From Rhinopithecus roxellana (lineage: Eukaryota; Chordata; Mammalia; Primates; Cercopithecidae): a stretch of DNA of 64,000 nucleotides. The stretch lies in assembly GCF_007565055.1 (NCBI RefSeq), contig NC_044551.1:91232089-91296088 (forward strand), read 5' to 3'. Made by a program: the position numbers and the translations under genes. The notes below the pieces were generated by a model. That model was not told the origin of the DNA. It made no database searches and saw only the letters and a program-made list of their open reading frames with translations. Of the stretch, positions 1 to 11,304 are shown in pieces (the stretch's first letter is position 1; the number at the start of each line of letters is the position of its first letter).

Positions 1-47
1 ATGAGTTTCAAACTAACCTCTTTTTAAAGACAATGTCCATGGACTTG

Positions 48-51
<4 letters not shown>

Positions 52-94
<43 letters not shown>
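52..94. repeat. Poly(T) tract, 43 bases
   Basis: Uninterrupted run of T. The sequence following it does not look like an L1 or Alu 3' end, so I do not call it a retroposon tail. Confidence 0.95.
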
Positions 95-95
<1 letters not shown>

Positions 96-417
96 GCTAT
101 ATTTCAATCACTGCACATGCTTGTGTTCAATGGCCTGTAAAATGTCTTGTGTACTCGGAAAGGAGAAGGAGTTCATATTGGAATGGCAATTGTCTATTTG
201 GATTCTAAAAGTATCTGGGCATACAGTATTTATCTGTTAGCCTAAACGCAGTATTTATCTGTTAACCTAAACATAACCTGATTCTAATGGGGAAGACTAA
301 TTGAGGTTTAATTGTGAGTTCGTTCACAATGGAGATTCGGTCACCTGTGTTTTCCCCATGAACAGGACCAGAGTATCCTAGTAGAAGTACATCTGGTTCT
401 TCTCCTTTTCTTTTTTG
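95..417. other. No gene or repeat recognised
   Basis: Moderately AT-rich sequence. A short near-repeat around 'cagtatttatctgtta' occurs twice near 225-262. Nothing else is supported. Confidence 0.5.
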
Positions 418-1075
418 GTAGAATTATATTTTTATTGTGGAGATATATATATATATATATATATATGTTATATATTGTGTATACATATACACACAATAAC
501 ATTTACCATTTTAGTGTATAAGTCAGTGGCCCTCAGTTGTGTAACTATCACTACTATTTCCAGAAGGTTTTCACCATTCCAAACAGAAATTCTCTATCAA
601 TTAAGCAATCACTCCCCATTTCCCCTGCCCCCTAGCCCCTTGTAACTTCTATTCGGCTTTTGTCTCTGATTTTGCCCTCTATGTGGGATGGTACAATATT
701 TGTCCTTTGTGTGTGGCTTATTTCTTTTAGCATCATGTCCTTAGGGTTTATCCACCTCGTGACATGTAAACAAACTCCGTTCCTTTTTAAGGAGTATTCC
801 ATTGTATTAACATGCGCTTTGTCTCCGCATTCATCTGTTGGTGGACATTTGTTTTATTTCCACCTTTTGACTACTGTGAATAATGCTGTTATGAACATGG
901 GTGCACATGTATCTGTTCCAGTTCCCGTTTTCAGTTCTCTTGGATGCATATCTAGGAATGGAATTGCTGAGTAGTCATTCTATGTAACATGTAGTCATTC
1001 TATATTTAACTTACTGGGGAACTGCCAAGCTACTTTCCATAGTGATTACACCATTTTACATTCCCGTATGGTAGG
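418..1075 (-). mobile_element. L1M-type LINE-1 3' end, antisense
   Basis: Reads as the reverse complement of the last part of L1 ORF2 plus 3' UTR. Recognisable antisense phrases include the 'tattccattgtat' and 'ctgtgaataatgctgttatgaacatgg' type segments. It is highly diverged and interrupted by an (AT)n run at 443-466, and no intact frame remains. A second element of the same kind and orientation lies at 31082-31830. Confidence 0.8.
443..466. repeat. (AT)n microsatellite
   Basis: About 12 AT dinucleotides within the L1M relic. Confidence 0.9.
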
Positions 1076-1624
1076 ATGATTTTATCCCCAGATAGTTGCT
1101 ACCCTTCTCTGAGGAATTCCATCTCTCTCCTTTTTACACTGGGCTCGGCTGCCTGATTTGCAAGTGGATATGACAAAAGTTGTAGACCTCCCCAGTCCCC
1201 ATTGTTTTCACTCTTTCCTCTAGCCTGTCCCAAACAGGAGCTGCTCCTGCAGGAGTGTGAACAGTAACAGGGCTGCTGTACAGCCACAGCCAGCGCACAA
1301 CACAAGTGAGAATGAACCTGTGTCTTGGAGGTGCTGCAGTCCTGGCGTCATTTTGTCCTGCAGCAAAAGCAACTCCACGTACCTTTGATTGTTCCCTTGG
1401 CCTCTCCTCTTTTCACTGGTGCATGATTCTCTGTGGGGTTTCTGCTTCCTTTCTTTGCCAGGTACTTTTACATGCGCTGTTTCCTTTTTCTAGAATTAGC
1501 TGTCCTCCAAAACCTGTGACTGATTATTAGGGGGAAGCATACAAAACTGTCATTGTTGCAGATGGAAAGTCATCAAAGTCTAGCAGTTTTCTCTGGCTAA
1601 CACAACTAAAAACAACAATGGCAG
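1076..1624. other. Unique sequence, no gene recognised
   Basis: Short open frames occur on both strands, but none has recognisable domain content, a conserved start context or a repeat identity. Confidence 0.5.
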
Positions 1625-1800
1625 GAGCCAGGCATTGTGCTGGGAACCGGGTTCCACTAACCCCTCAGCTCCTCTCATTAAGTTTGGAATGATCCCTAAC
1701 CCCATGACGAAGACGAGGAAATGCGAGGCTCAGGCTCATCAGGTCACTTAGCTCATTAGTGGTGGATCTAGACTCCAAATCAGGCTCTTAATTAGGACCC
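1625..1800 (-). mobile_element. MIR SINE relic, antisense
   Basis: Order of motifs matches reverse-complement MIR: 'gccaggcattgtgctggg', 'cctcattaag', 'gacgaggaaatgcgaggctcag', 'caggtcacttagct', then 'ggatctagactcc'. Strongly diverged, as expected of this ancient family. Confidence 0.65.
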
Positions 1801-1939
1801 TCTATTGTTCAACGTTTTCCCTCCTGTGCACTCCTCTCTTCTCTGGAGGGGCTGATGGGGATTCCTCGTGACGGTACTTATTACAGTCCCCATTACCTGG
1901 AGGTTACATTCATTTGTGCTCACAATGGTGAAGAAGCTT

Positions 1940-2035
1940 GGCCAAGCATGTGGTATGTATTATTCTTAATCCCATTTTGCAGAGGAAGAAATTGAGACTC
2001 AGTTCATTACAGGGCTTACTGCATTGCACAAAAGT
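1940..2035 (-). mobile_element. MIR SINE fragment, antisense
   Basis: Core segment 'cccattttgcagaggaagaaattgagactcag' style (reverse-complement MIR core), lying 140 bases beyond the preceding MIR. Confidence 0.55.
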
Positions 2036-2920
2036 TGCCTAAATCACCAAAATAAGCAGGCACGGTTCCAGGGAGGAGAGCTGAGGAGACTGGGTTGCTG
2101 GCTTTGTGAACGCAGTGCTGTGACTTGCCTACGGACTAATGACTTTCCTCTCAACAGGACTACACATATCCAGTCAGCCTCCCAATCTAAAATGTCACAC
2201 TCAAGGTTCCCTCTCTCATCCCATGGAGCTGCTTCTGCACACCCATCAGGAACCAATGCTGCTGAAAATATCATACCTCATTATCAAAGGCATAAGTCCT
2301 TAGTTCAGGAATTTCAAATATTTTAGCAGATAAGCAGTGGTATTTTGGAGACTATTAATCATGAAACTAAACTTCCTGACCAAATCCTATTTCTAGTCAA
2401 TGTTTCTAGAAGCCATCAAGGCTGGGTTTCAAGTGAAGTAAGACTTAGTAATTTACAATTGCAAATGCAGCATCTGCTGTTCAAATGGGTGGGATTTTTG
2501 CCAGAGGACATTCCATGTATTTAGTGATATAAGATCCTACTCCACCGTTAGCCACTTATTTAATTTCTATACTCCTTTTCATCTGTTCATCCTCAGAAGA
2601 ATCTGAAATTTCCCCAGCAGTGTGGAATTGGGGTCATTCAAGTGGTGCCCACCAAGTGCCAAGTCCAGTCTAGCTACAGGACTTAGTCCCTGCACACTCC
2701 CGAATTCAAATTCCACCGGGCACACTTACGTGTGTGCTTATCTTGCAGGACTTACACCGATCCATGGGAGGGAGAGAGTTTAAGTCATGGACGCGGAAGT
2801 TCTCTCTAAAGAGCATGCATCCCAACTTCAAAAATAGAAAGAGAGTTACACTGTACCTTTTTTCCTCAGAAACGTTGAAGTTTAAACAAAATGAATCTTT
2901 AGCATTTTAAAAATTGACCT
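2036..2920. other. Unique sequence, no gene recognised
   Basis: Open frames of about 75-100 codons on both strands at 2024-2326 overlap each other and have no recognisable domain. I regard them as chance. Confidence 0.5.
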
Positions 2921-3226
2921 GGGCCAGGCACGGTGGCTCATGCCTGTAATCCCAGCGCTTTGGGAGACGGAGGCAGGCAGCTAACCTGAGTCTGGGAGTT
3001 TGAGACCAGCCTGGCCAACATGGTGAAACCCCGTCTCTACTAAAAACACAAAAATTAGCTGGGCATTGTGGCACATGTCTGTCCTTCTAGCTACTCGGGA
3101 GGCTGAGGCAGGGGAATTGCTTGAACCCAGGAGGTGGAGGTTGCAGTGAGCCGAGATCATGCCACCGCACTCCAGCCTGGGTGACAGAGCAAGACTCTGT
3201 CTCAAAAAAAGAAAAAAAAAAAAAAA
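2921..3226 (+). mobile_element. Alu element (AluS-like), full length, sense
   Basis: Complete dimeric Alu, from 'gggccaggcacggtggctca' through a mid A-rich linker to an A-rich tail. A target-site duplication of about 11 bases (AAAATTGACC type) lies just before 2921 and again at about 3222-3232. Moderately diverged. Confidence 0.97.
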
Positions 3227-4306
3227 TTGACCCGTCGTTAGAATTTTAAGTCAATTTTTGATTTAATATTATGTTTATGATCTTGTGGAGAAATGTTTAA
3301 AATAGAAACAATATAAAATGCCAAAAATAATAAAAGGAAATCCACACTTCATTGATTTCATTGATATAAATACATTTTCAATTTTAGGATACAATCGCCA
3401 ATTCCTGACTCCCACTGAAAAAGATTAAGTAGATCCAGATGTCACAGATATGAATCCACATGTTTATATCATATCTTGAAAACAATCATTATTTTAATCC
3501 TACCAAGGTATAAGTTGCTGTATTAGTGAGAGAGAGAGACTAGTTTTGTGTAGAAAGACAGCAGTGGAGATGGCAGTGAAACACGTGTCCATGAGGTATC
3601 TTGAATTTGTATTGACTGTCCCCAAAATCTTAATGTTTTCAGCTTATTGAGGAAATTTTCCTAGTACATACCCTTCTCCTGGCATAAAGTTTTCCTAGAG
3701 AGTCTGCAATTTTTAGGTAACAAAGAATATTAATAATAAAAAAGGAACTTTCTACTGATCTCAAGTTTGTGTTAATACAATGTTCAGTCTAACTCCAAAC
3801 TCATTCCCTAGCAAGACCCTCTTTAAAACATGTAGGTCTCCCTGCCCTCGTCATTTGGACCTTTCTCCACTATCAGTGCCATCTCTCTGTAACATCTGTC
3901 TTCCCTTTGATTGCCAATGTGAATTTCGATGGTCTGGCTGGTTTCTTCCTCTCTCGCATATTTCTGAGTACCTGTTTCTCTGCTTACCCAAAGAGGTATA
4001 ACTCTACAAGGACAAAAGTTATGGAAACTATATTTTCAAACCTAAAATCACAATATCCTTAGCATGAGAAGTATGCCTGTACTTTAACATACAATGGGGC
4101 AAAACATTTGAACTGTCTGAAACACCTAGGATGCCTGGTCATCAGCCTGAAGAAGACAGATGGCAGACATTAGATGTCTTTCTAGCACCTTCTTGTCCGG
4201 AGCACTGTATCTTCAAGTAGTTGTTACACTTGAATGAGTGGCTGAGAATTTAAAGGCATTTATCATTGGTGAGACTTTTGAACTTATGTTTAACATTCAA
4301 AGTTTG

Positions 4307-4310
<4 letters not shown>
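3227..4310. other. Unique sequence, no gene recognised
   Basis: AT-rich. A frame of 73 codons at 3780-4001 (+) shows no recognisable family. I see no supported feature. Confidence 0.5.

Positions 4311-4364
<54 letters not shown>
4311..4364. repeat. (TA)n followed by (CA)n microsatellite
   Basis: About 20 TA units pass into about six CA units immediately before an antisense Alu. This position is typical of a microsatellite that grew from an Alu tail or its flank. Confidence 0.95.
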
Positions 4365-4372
4365 TGTAATTT

Positions 4373-4643
4373 ATTTTTTTAGAGTCTCACTCTGTCACCA
4401 GGCTGGAGTGCAGTGGCACAATCTCGACTCACTGCAACCTCCGCCTCCCAGATTCCAGTGATTCTCCTGCCTTAGCTGGGATTACAGGTGCACACCACCA
4501 CACCTAGCTAATGTTTGTGGTTTTGGTAGAAACAAGATTTTGCCATGTTGGCCAGGCTGGTCTCGAACTACTGGCCTCAAGTCATCCACCTGCCTTGGCG
4601 TTCAAAGTGCTGCGATTACAGACGTAAGCCACCACGTCCGGCC
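4373..4643 (-). mobile_element. Alu element, antisense, internally deleted
   Basis: Reverse-complement Alu from 'agagtctcactctgtcaccaggctggag' to 'gccaccacgtccggcc'. Part of the right-arm segment around 'cctcagcctcc...gtagctggg' is missing compared with a full Alu. Confidence 0.95.
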
Positions 4644-4723
4644 AACATTTATATTCTTAACAGTCTATTTCTAGAGCCACCACACCCAGCCAACGCTTAT
4701 ACTCTTAACAGTCTATTTCTACA
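4628..4723. repeat. 48-bp tandem duplication spanning an Alu edge
   Basis: Units 4628-4675 and 4676-4723 are both 48 bases and align without gaps. Each begins with the last 16 bases of the antisense Alu ('gccaccac...') and continues with 32 bases of flank ending in 'cagtctatttcta'. A handful of mismatches separate them. Confidence 0.9.
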
Positions 4724-6159
4724 AGCATACAGATTTAGCCTTCTCTGTTGGTGTTATCATGTTCAGTCAGTGGAGACTGTGCAGAACCCCTGGGACTAGG
4801 GACTGAAAGAGCCAATGACAGAATACAGAGTGGGACAGAGTAAGACAGCCCTTCTCTCCTGATTTGGGTCTGCTCATTGAACCTCCATCTAAAGTGGAAT
4901 GGAAAAAGACTGCTGGTTCCCATTTCACTAAGAGTTGGCCTCCTGGTGCAGAGTCTATTTGGAAGCCACAACCAGAAGCTACTTAACTGAGCAGCAAGTG
5001 CTGAATCTCCTCGGGCAGCCACAGGATGTAGAGGAAGTGTGGCACCACCACGTCCTGCAATCAGCAGTCAACTGGCCTCACCTACGGGCATGCGATTCCA
5101 CAGCCAAGGCTCCCCAAGACCATAATGTCCAGCCCCATCTCTAAAACTACAAGAGTGGGTACAAAAAGATGTTGCACCATGATAGAGGTCAACCCACTGT
5201 TCAATGTGGACAAAAGCAATTTGGCAAAGCTGGTGAGTGCAGATAAGCGTGGCTCCAGAGAGACAAAGGCTCAGTCTGTTTTGCTTCTAAATTTGAGCAA
5301 TTAGTGTCCTATGCAATACTCATCAACTCAATAGCTAGGCAACATTTCTGGAAGAAATATATTTCTAGGAAAGTAGACTATGAAAATGTTTTTAGAATAG
5401 TTTGTTTTATTATGAATTCTTTTTTAAGCATTTCTTGATAACAGTATATGAACCTAGTCATACCTTAATAGTTATCTAATTAGCTAACATTATTAAAGCA
5501 GGAGTTGCATGAAATAGAATCAGAATTTAATATCAGAAGAAAAAAAAAACACATGAGACTTGTATCATGACAAATTTCTCCCTGAATGTTTGAAATTGCT
5601 CCCACTCTTTCAGGTACACATATCACAGATTCAAGGAACAGGATATTGTCTGAACTTGAGACAAATAAAACTGACTTTTCTTTGTCCTTTCCCCCAATCG
5701 GAAGCAATAATTACATCCAGGATACAACTGATCTTCCCACAGTTGGCTTCCTGAGTGCGTGATTAGCTACAAACCTTCCTACCTAGTGGGATGTGGGAAA
5801 ATGAAATAGCAGGAAGATGGAGGTTGACATTTTGCTCCTTGGGGAATGAAGTGTGAAACCCGTGGGAAGTTGCAAGTATACTCAGAGCTTAGTTCCCATG
5901 CCCAAGAAGATAAGTATGTCCCTGAATCTTCTGAAGCAAAATCCTTCATTTGTGTATTATAACCAGGCCTGCGTGGCTTGGGTTAGAAAAGCTGTATTTG
6001 GGTTCCTATTACTGGTGATGGACAAATCTAAACCTAAACCTACTTTGCATCATCACACCTGAACTGCAAGTTACGGCTAAGCTTAAGAACATTTTTTACT
6101 TCATTTACTTGTCTGGAAGCAAAATGGTTCTGAAGCTGTTTTGGAAATATACAAGTATA
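4724..6159. other. Unique sequence, no gene recognised
   Basis: Several overlapping short frames on both strands (for example 4735-5022 minus and 4935-5144 plus) without recognisable domains. No splice-site pairs or poly(A) signals that I could tie to a gene. Confidence 0.45.
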
Positions 6160-6203
6160 TCTATCTCCATAATTATCTATCTGCCTGCCTATCTATCTAT
6201 CTG

Positions 6204-6250
<47 letters not shown>

Positions 6251-6251
6251 C
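6160..6251. repeat. (TCTA)n tetranucleotide microsatellite
   Basis: The run is near-perfect from about 6189 to 6251, with interrupted 'ctgcctgcct' and 'ctgt' variants at its left end. Such loci are usually length-polymorphic. Confidence 0.95.
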
Positions 6252-6839
6252 TTAGTATTCAAAATCTCAACCAAAGAGAAAATGTATATGTGACTTCAAG
6301 CAGATGGAAACACCCCCAGCCCCACCCACCTACTGATGTTGCTTCATTGGGAAGACACGCAATGCAGGAGGAGTTCCAAATTTCCGCCCTTGGTTGAAAG
6401 GGTCTCAAAGTCAGGCACATAAATACAAAGTAAAACATCTTTGCAAGTTATTGTCTGTTCAGAGTGCACAGCTAGGAGAAATGGAAAACAGGCATTCAGC
6501 CCTCGACTCTTCCTCCTCCTCCTCCATCTGTCTTCCCCTTTATCCGTTGATTGGCCATGTCACCATGGCATCTAGACTCTCTGCAGGATGAAGTAGTAGA
6601 CTATGCTTATAAGGATGGAGAAGGCCTGCTTGTCCTTGCTTCGTTTGTGATCTGAGGAGAAAGAATGGCTCCATTGCCTGCAACTCCAACAAACAGAGCA
6701 GAAATAATATCCAGGTAGACTACAAATGAACAGTCAGCCCGTTAAGGTCAGGATAAATCGTCAAAGACTAGGCGTCAGACAGTCATGGACCAGACGGCAT
6801 TCATGTGTCCTTCTGATATCACAAGTTCAAACATGTGCT
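6252..6839. other. Unique sequence, no gene recognised
   Basis: Includes a short (TCC)n stretch near 6509-6525. Nothing else identifiable. Confidence 0.5.
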
Positions 6840-7055
6840 TTTCTCTTTCACCAAACTTTTAATTATGAAATAATTGTAGATATGAATGCATTTGTAAGAA
6901 GGAATACAGAAAGACCCTGGATCATTTACTCAGTTTTCCCAATGGTAACAACTTGCAAGATGATCGTACAATATCACAACCAGGATATTGACATTGATGT
7001 AATCCATCAACATATGTTGTGCTTTCAAAATCAGTTTAACTGCTTGAAAAAGTAG
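6840..7055. mobile_element. Old LINE-1-type 3' UTR-like fragment
   Basis: The stretch with 'gtacaatatcacaaccagga' followed by 'tattgacattgatgtaatcc' is a recurrent mammalian interspersed sequence that I associate with old L1 3' regions. Family and strand are not certain. It lies about 150 bases downstream of the TAS2R1 stop codon. Confidence 0.45.
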
Positions 7056-7207
7056 CAAATCCATAAAAATACCTCAGGCTGGATAAACAGCCTGAAGGGG
7101 ATGTGTTGTATATTTATGAACAGGCTGCTTTGTCTGGCTGAGGGAAGTGTGGCCAGCGTGGGTAAATCATTAAATCATGGGTTCTATGAACTGATCAAAG
7201 TTCTCTC

Positions 7208-8107
7208 TCACTGACAGCACTTACTGTGGCAGAGGAACTTTTTTGTATTTTGTTTCAATTTAGGATTTCCTAAAATTAAGATGAGAGAGTGTCCGGAAGG
7301 GTATGTACCAATCACAAGGATGAAGAACAGAAAGATGGACCTTTTGACATGAAACTTTAGAGAAGAGAGAAAAGCTTTTATCAAGCAGTGGGAGATGTAG
7401 AGGATCAGGAAGGACAGGATGGACAGCAACGCGCTGATGTGGGCACTCCTGCCAGGAACACTGCTGCCAGCCACTGTGTTTCTCATTTGCCGGGAGTGCC
7501 TCCCCAGAGAGAAAATCAAGAGCAGAACAGCAACAAGGAAGATAAGTAATGGCACTAAGAGCTCAGCAACAAAAGAGAAAACCTGTATACGCTGTTTAAC
7601 TTCTGTTTGAATTGTGGCATTTTGGAAGAAAAAGTTTCTTAAGAAGTATGGGTCCATAAACCCTGTATATTTGCTATGGAAAATACAAATCATAGATACA
7701 TATAGCAGAGACCCCAGGATCATCCACGGGACTAACTTGGATATCCTCATCTTCAACCAGATGAAGAGTGGGTGAGGGACGCTGGCAACCTTGGCACAGT
7801 AGAAAACGCCGAGCCATGTGGCAAGCCAAAGTTCCAATTCATTTACAAATATGAGAAATACACAATTCGCAGAACACGTGATGAATTCCATCAAGAAGAT
7901 AACAACCACATTAATGTAGAAGATGAACAACTGCAGAAAAATTCTAGAAACCACCAGGCAAGAAAGAAGAAGATCCAGCGGAGCCATTTTTCTGTGCTTG
8001 ATCAAGTCAATGCCATTCACCACCACAATTATGCCATTTGTGAAAGTCCCAAAAAGAAATTGTATCACTGCAAGAAGAAAATAGATAATCAGGTGTGACT
8101 CTAGCAT
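7208..8107 (-). CDS. TAS2R1: Bitter taste receptor type 2 member 1 (TAS2R1), intact single-exon gene
   Basis: Uninterrupted 299-codon frame, ATG at 8107-8105 and TGA at 7210-7208. The encoded seven-transmembrane GPCR sits in the plasma membrane of taste cells, binds bitter compounds and signals through gustducin-type G proteins (family knowledge). Visible features: hydrophobic segments near residues 7-31, 45-73, 82-106, 124-144, 177-200, 226-248 and 258-280; the TM3 end with FYCAKVAS (102-109) followed by HP and an IWLK stretch; an N-glycosylation sequon NAT at 163-165 in the second extracellular loop, conserved in TAS2Rs; and HSLILILGNPKLK (273-285) at the TM7/C-tail boundary, a TAS2R hallmark. 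Length equals human TAS2R1 and no residue-level break is seen. Position -3 is A, a reasonable start context. Compared with the human protein from memory, about one residue in eight differs, including Pro at 111 where I recall Arg. TAS2R genes are intronless in their coding part, so no splice sites are expected. I see no convincing promoter or poly(A) signal. Confidence 0.97.
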   Translation of the reverse strand: MLESHLIIYFLLAVIQFLFGTFTNGIIVVVNGIDLIKHRKMAPLDLLLSCLVVSRIFLQLFIFYINVVVIFLMEFITCSANCVFLIFVNELELWLATWLGVFYCAKVASVPHPLFIWLKMRISKLVPWMILGSLLYVSMICIFHSKYTGFMDPYFLRNFFFQNATIQTEVKQRIQVFSFVAELLVPLLIFLVAVLLLIFSLGRHSRQMRNTVAGSSVPGRSAHISALLSILSFLILYISHCLIKAFLSSLKFHVKRSIFLFFILVIGTYPSGHSLILILGNPKLKQNTKKFLCHSKCCQ

Positions 8108-9031
8108 TTTAGGAATAAAAAATTATTTACTTAAAAAATAAGGAAGTTATAGAGCTTTGGACCAGTTGGGTTATTCACGTTATTCTTCAATTAGATCAGG
8201 ATTCCTCTGGAGAACAAGACAAACAATAAAGGCATGAGGCAGGAAGGTTGTGCATATTTGTTTATGTCACTGCTTTCTCAATTTAGTTCTGAGACAGTCA
8301 AATAAGGAGGAGGTACTCTAGCAACAATTTGCTTCTTATTGATGGCTTTTGCATTTTACAGGTTTACCTAGCTTTCAAAGTCATCACAGGCAAATAATGG
8401 AATCAGACACCTTCAGATGGCTGGGAGAACGGCTCCTCCACAGTAATTAGCCAAAGATACTCAATTCTTCATCTCTACTACAAATGATTGATTTTGTCTA
8501 CAGGTGTGATTCTACTTAATATTATCTGTGTACTCTTTAAAAATACATATTTTTGAAATTTTCACTTCCGTTATGATTATATAATACAACCAGCAACATA
8601 GGACTCCTGAGTAGTTCTCCAATATGCAACGGTTGAGCAATTCAAAACTATCTATAAAATAGTTATAGAATAAAACATACATAATAAAACAAAAGTATCA
8701 CTAAGTATAAAAGCAAAGTAATTAAGCTTGCACATACATGTGTACACCAGGTCAAAGGCCTAAGGGAAAGTAAGGTGCAATGAAATGAAGACAAGCACTC
8801 AGCACTGCTCACCCTGGTCAGCATCTGTAGGGTCATTCAGGGGTTAAAACCTTTTCTCTCTTATTTTTTCCAAAACTGTGAGAGTTTTATGACATGAGCT
8901 AGTTGTTCTAGTAGAAAAGAAAAGATAAAACAGTATGTGATTAAATTTGTTGCTTTCACTCTCTAACGCACTATGAAAAATTAACTTGGTATTTATTAAT
9001 ATGTATACCATGCTGCCTGTAATGCTGAAGT
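8108..9031. other. 5' flank of TAS2R1, no feature recognised
   Basis: Sequence upstream of the minus-strand gene, mostly AT-rich and apparently unique. I found no clear TATA box, CpG cluster or repeat. Any 5' untranslated exon or promoter would lie here or further right, but the sequence alone does not show it. Confidence 0.4.
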
Positions 9032-9228
9032 GGGTTTTTTCAGTCTTCACACTATTAACATTTTGAGCTAGATAATTCTTTGTTAGGGCAGGGGCTGTCC
9101 TGTGCAATCTAGGAAATGTAGAGTGTCTACGACATTCCTGTCCTCTACCCACTAGATGCCCTCCCCAGGCTGTGACAACCAAAATGTTTCTAGACATTGC
9201 CAGATGTTCAACAGTGGCAGAACCACTA
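9032..9228. mobile_element. hAT-Charlie nonautonomous DNA transposon relic (MER5/MER20 group)
   Basis: Characteristic order: 'cactattaacattttgagc', 'gataattctttgtt', 'ggggctgtcctgtgcaat', 'cctctacccactagatgcc', 'gtgacaaccaaaatgtttc', 'gacattgcc', ending near 'agaaccact'. About 195 bases and diverged. I am sure of the superfamily but not of the exact MER name. Confidence 0.8.
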
Positions 9229-9327
9229 TGAGGGGACAAAGGTAGATAAAGAATAGTTTGTACCTTCCAGTTATTCCAAGACTAAAGGCAGAGCGAACCA
9301 CATATATAATGTGATATAAAACTAAGT

Positions 9328-9340
9328 TCTCTCTCTCTCT
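9328..9340. repeat. Short (CT)n tract
   Basis: Six to seven CT units directly adjoining the antisense Alu. Confidence 0.8.
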
Positions 9341-9626
9341 TTAGAGACAGAGTCTTGCTTTGTCACCTAAGTTAGAGTGCAATGGTATAATCGCAGCTCA
9401 CTGCAGCTTCAAATTCCTAGGCTCAGATAATCCTCCTGACTCAGCCTTCTGAGTAGCTAGGACTATAGATATGAACCACCATGCCTGACTGCTTTTTAAA
9501 AACTTTCATTGACATGGAGTCTTGCTACATTGCCCAGGCTAACCTTAACCTCCTGACCTCAAGCAATTCTCCTGCCTCGGCCTCTTGAGGTATTAGGATT
9601 ATAGGCATGAGCCACCACTCCCAGCC
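9341..9626 (-). mobile_element. Old Alu (AluJ-like), antisense
   Basis: Reverse-complement Alu from 'ttagagacagagtcttgctttgtcacc' to 'gccaccactcccagcc', with many substitutions and mostly decayed CpGs, in keeping with the oldest Alu group. Confidence 0.92.
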
Positions 9627-10164
9627 AAGTTAGTTCTTTAGACAATTCATCACCAGAGCACAAAGTGGGGACCAATTCAATAAACATTGAGGGAATTAAA
9701 GCGCCTCCAACTTAGCATTTAATCAAAAGGTACCTGGCAGACCCGATAATGAGACATATGTCTTAATGAACGTGTTACTTTGTCTAAATTTGTCGTAAAG
9801 AATACTTAAGATTAATCTTACTTTTAGAAAACTGGAAGGGAAGTCATATTTTAAAAATTAGTAGTGAGAGTAAATCGGTAGGTTCTTTTATGGTTCTCCT
9901 CTGAATAGGACCATCTATGCCATCTTGGACTCACTTTGTTCTTCCTGACACAACTACAGTGAGATGAAGGAAAGAGACAGGATCATCTTCAAGGAAGCAC
10001 CAAGGGAGGCATTCATGAGCAGATGCTATCAGAATAGGTCCAAATTCAAGCGTGCCAGGAGGATGAGCCTTGTTTTCCCTCGAGTAGAAAGAAGAAGAAA
10101 CTTTGCAATTTCACATTCTGCAGCTTAGAAAAACAAAAATGTAAGGGTATGCAGCTATGAAATA
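9627..10164. other. Unique sequence, no gene recognised
   Basis: Nothing supported between the Alu and the left end of Tigger1. Confidence 0.5.
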
Positions 10165-11304
10165 CAAGCATACTTCCATAACACTGTGCATTCAATTCTA
10201 GACCACCAAAATACAAGAATATTGCAATAAGGCCAGTCACACTAATTTGTTGGTTTTCCAGTATATATAAAAATTATGTTTATACTAAACTATGGTCTAT
10301 TAAGTGTGCAATAGCACTATGTCTTAAAAAAAGATATACATACTTTAATTTAAAATACTTTATTACCATAAAACGCTAATGATCATCTGAGCCTTCAATG
10401 AGTCATAATCTTTTTGTTGGTGGAGGGTCTTGCCTCAATGTTGATGGCTGCTGACTGATCAGGCTGGTGGTTAATGAAGGTTGGGTGACTGTGGCAATTT
10501 CCTAAAATAAGACAACAATCAATTTTGTGCATTGATGAACTCTTCCTTTCACAAAAGACATCTTTGTAGCATGTGATGTTGTCTGACAGCATTTTACCCA
10601 TGGTAGAACTTTCAAAATTGGAGTCAGTCCTCTCAAACCACGCCACTACTTTATTAACTAAGTTTTGAAGTGTTCTAAATCCTCTGTTGTCATTTCAACA
10701 ATGTTCACAACTTCTTTACCAGGAGTAGTTTCCATCTCAAGAAATTATTTGCTCATCTGTAAGAAGTACTTCCTCATCTCTTAAAAACTTCATCATGAGA
10801 TGACAGCAATTCAATCTCATCTTCTGGCTCCACTTCTCATTCTAGTTCTCATTCTATTTCCACCACATCTCCAGCTATTTCCTTCACTGAGGTCTTGAAC
10901 CCCTCCACATCATCCAGGAGGGCTGGAATCAAATTCTTTTACACTCCTGTTATTGTTGATTTTTTTTTTCTTTTTTTTACCTCCTTCCATGAGTCACAAA
11001 TGTTCTTAGTGGTATCTAAAATGGTGAATTCTTTCCAGAAAGTTTTCAATTTACTTTGCTCAGGTACATCAGAGAAATCACTATGGCAGCTGTAGCCTTA
11101 TGGAAAGTATTTTATAAATAATAAGACTTGGATGTCAAAACTACTTCTTGATCCATGTGTTGCAGAATGGATGTTGTATTGGCAGGCATGAAAACAACAT
11201 TTATTTCCTTGTACGTCTCCATCAAAGCTCTTAGTTAATTAGATGCATTGTCAACGAGCAGTACTATTTTTTAAAAGCTATTTTTTGCTGAGCAATAGGT
11301 CACA
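10165..11304 (-). mobile_element. Tigger1 DNA transposon, left part
   Basis: Begins at a decayed terminal inverted repeat ('caagcatacttcc') preceded by the TA target dinucleotide at 10163-10164. It runs through the antisense transposase region as known for Tigger1, a pogo/Tc1-mariner element: 'ggctgctgactgatcaggctgg', 'catttcaacaatgttcac', 'gtgttgcagaatggatgttg', 'cattgtcaacgagcagta'. The transposase frame is antisense here and heavily broken, with the longest remnant of about 83 codons at 10395-10646 (minus). At about 11302 the Tigger1 sequence stops and an L1 begins. The right part resumes at 17703. Confidence 0.93.

Noticed and set aside
7419..8098. Plus-strand open frames (63 and 108 codons) opposite TAS2R1
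   Set aside because: They are mirror frames of the receptor coding strand, with no domain of their own.
8844..9239. 131-codon minus-strand open frame
   Set aside because: More than half lies in a hAT transposon relic, and the rest shows no family features.
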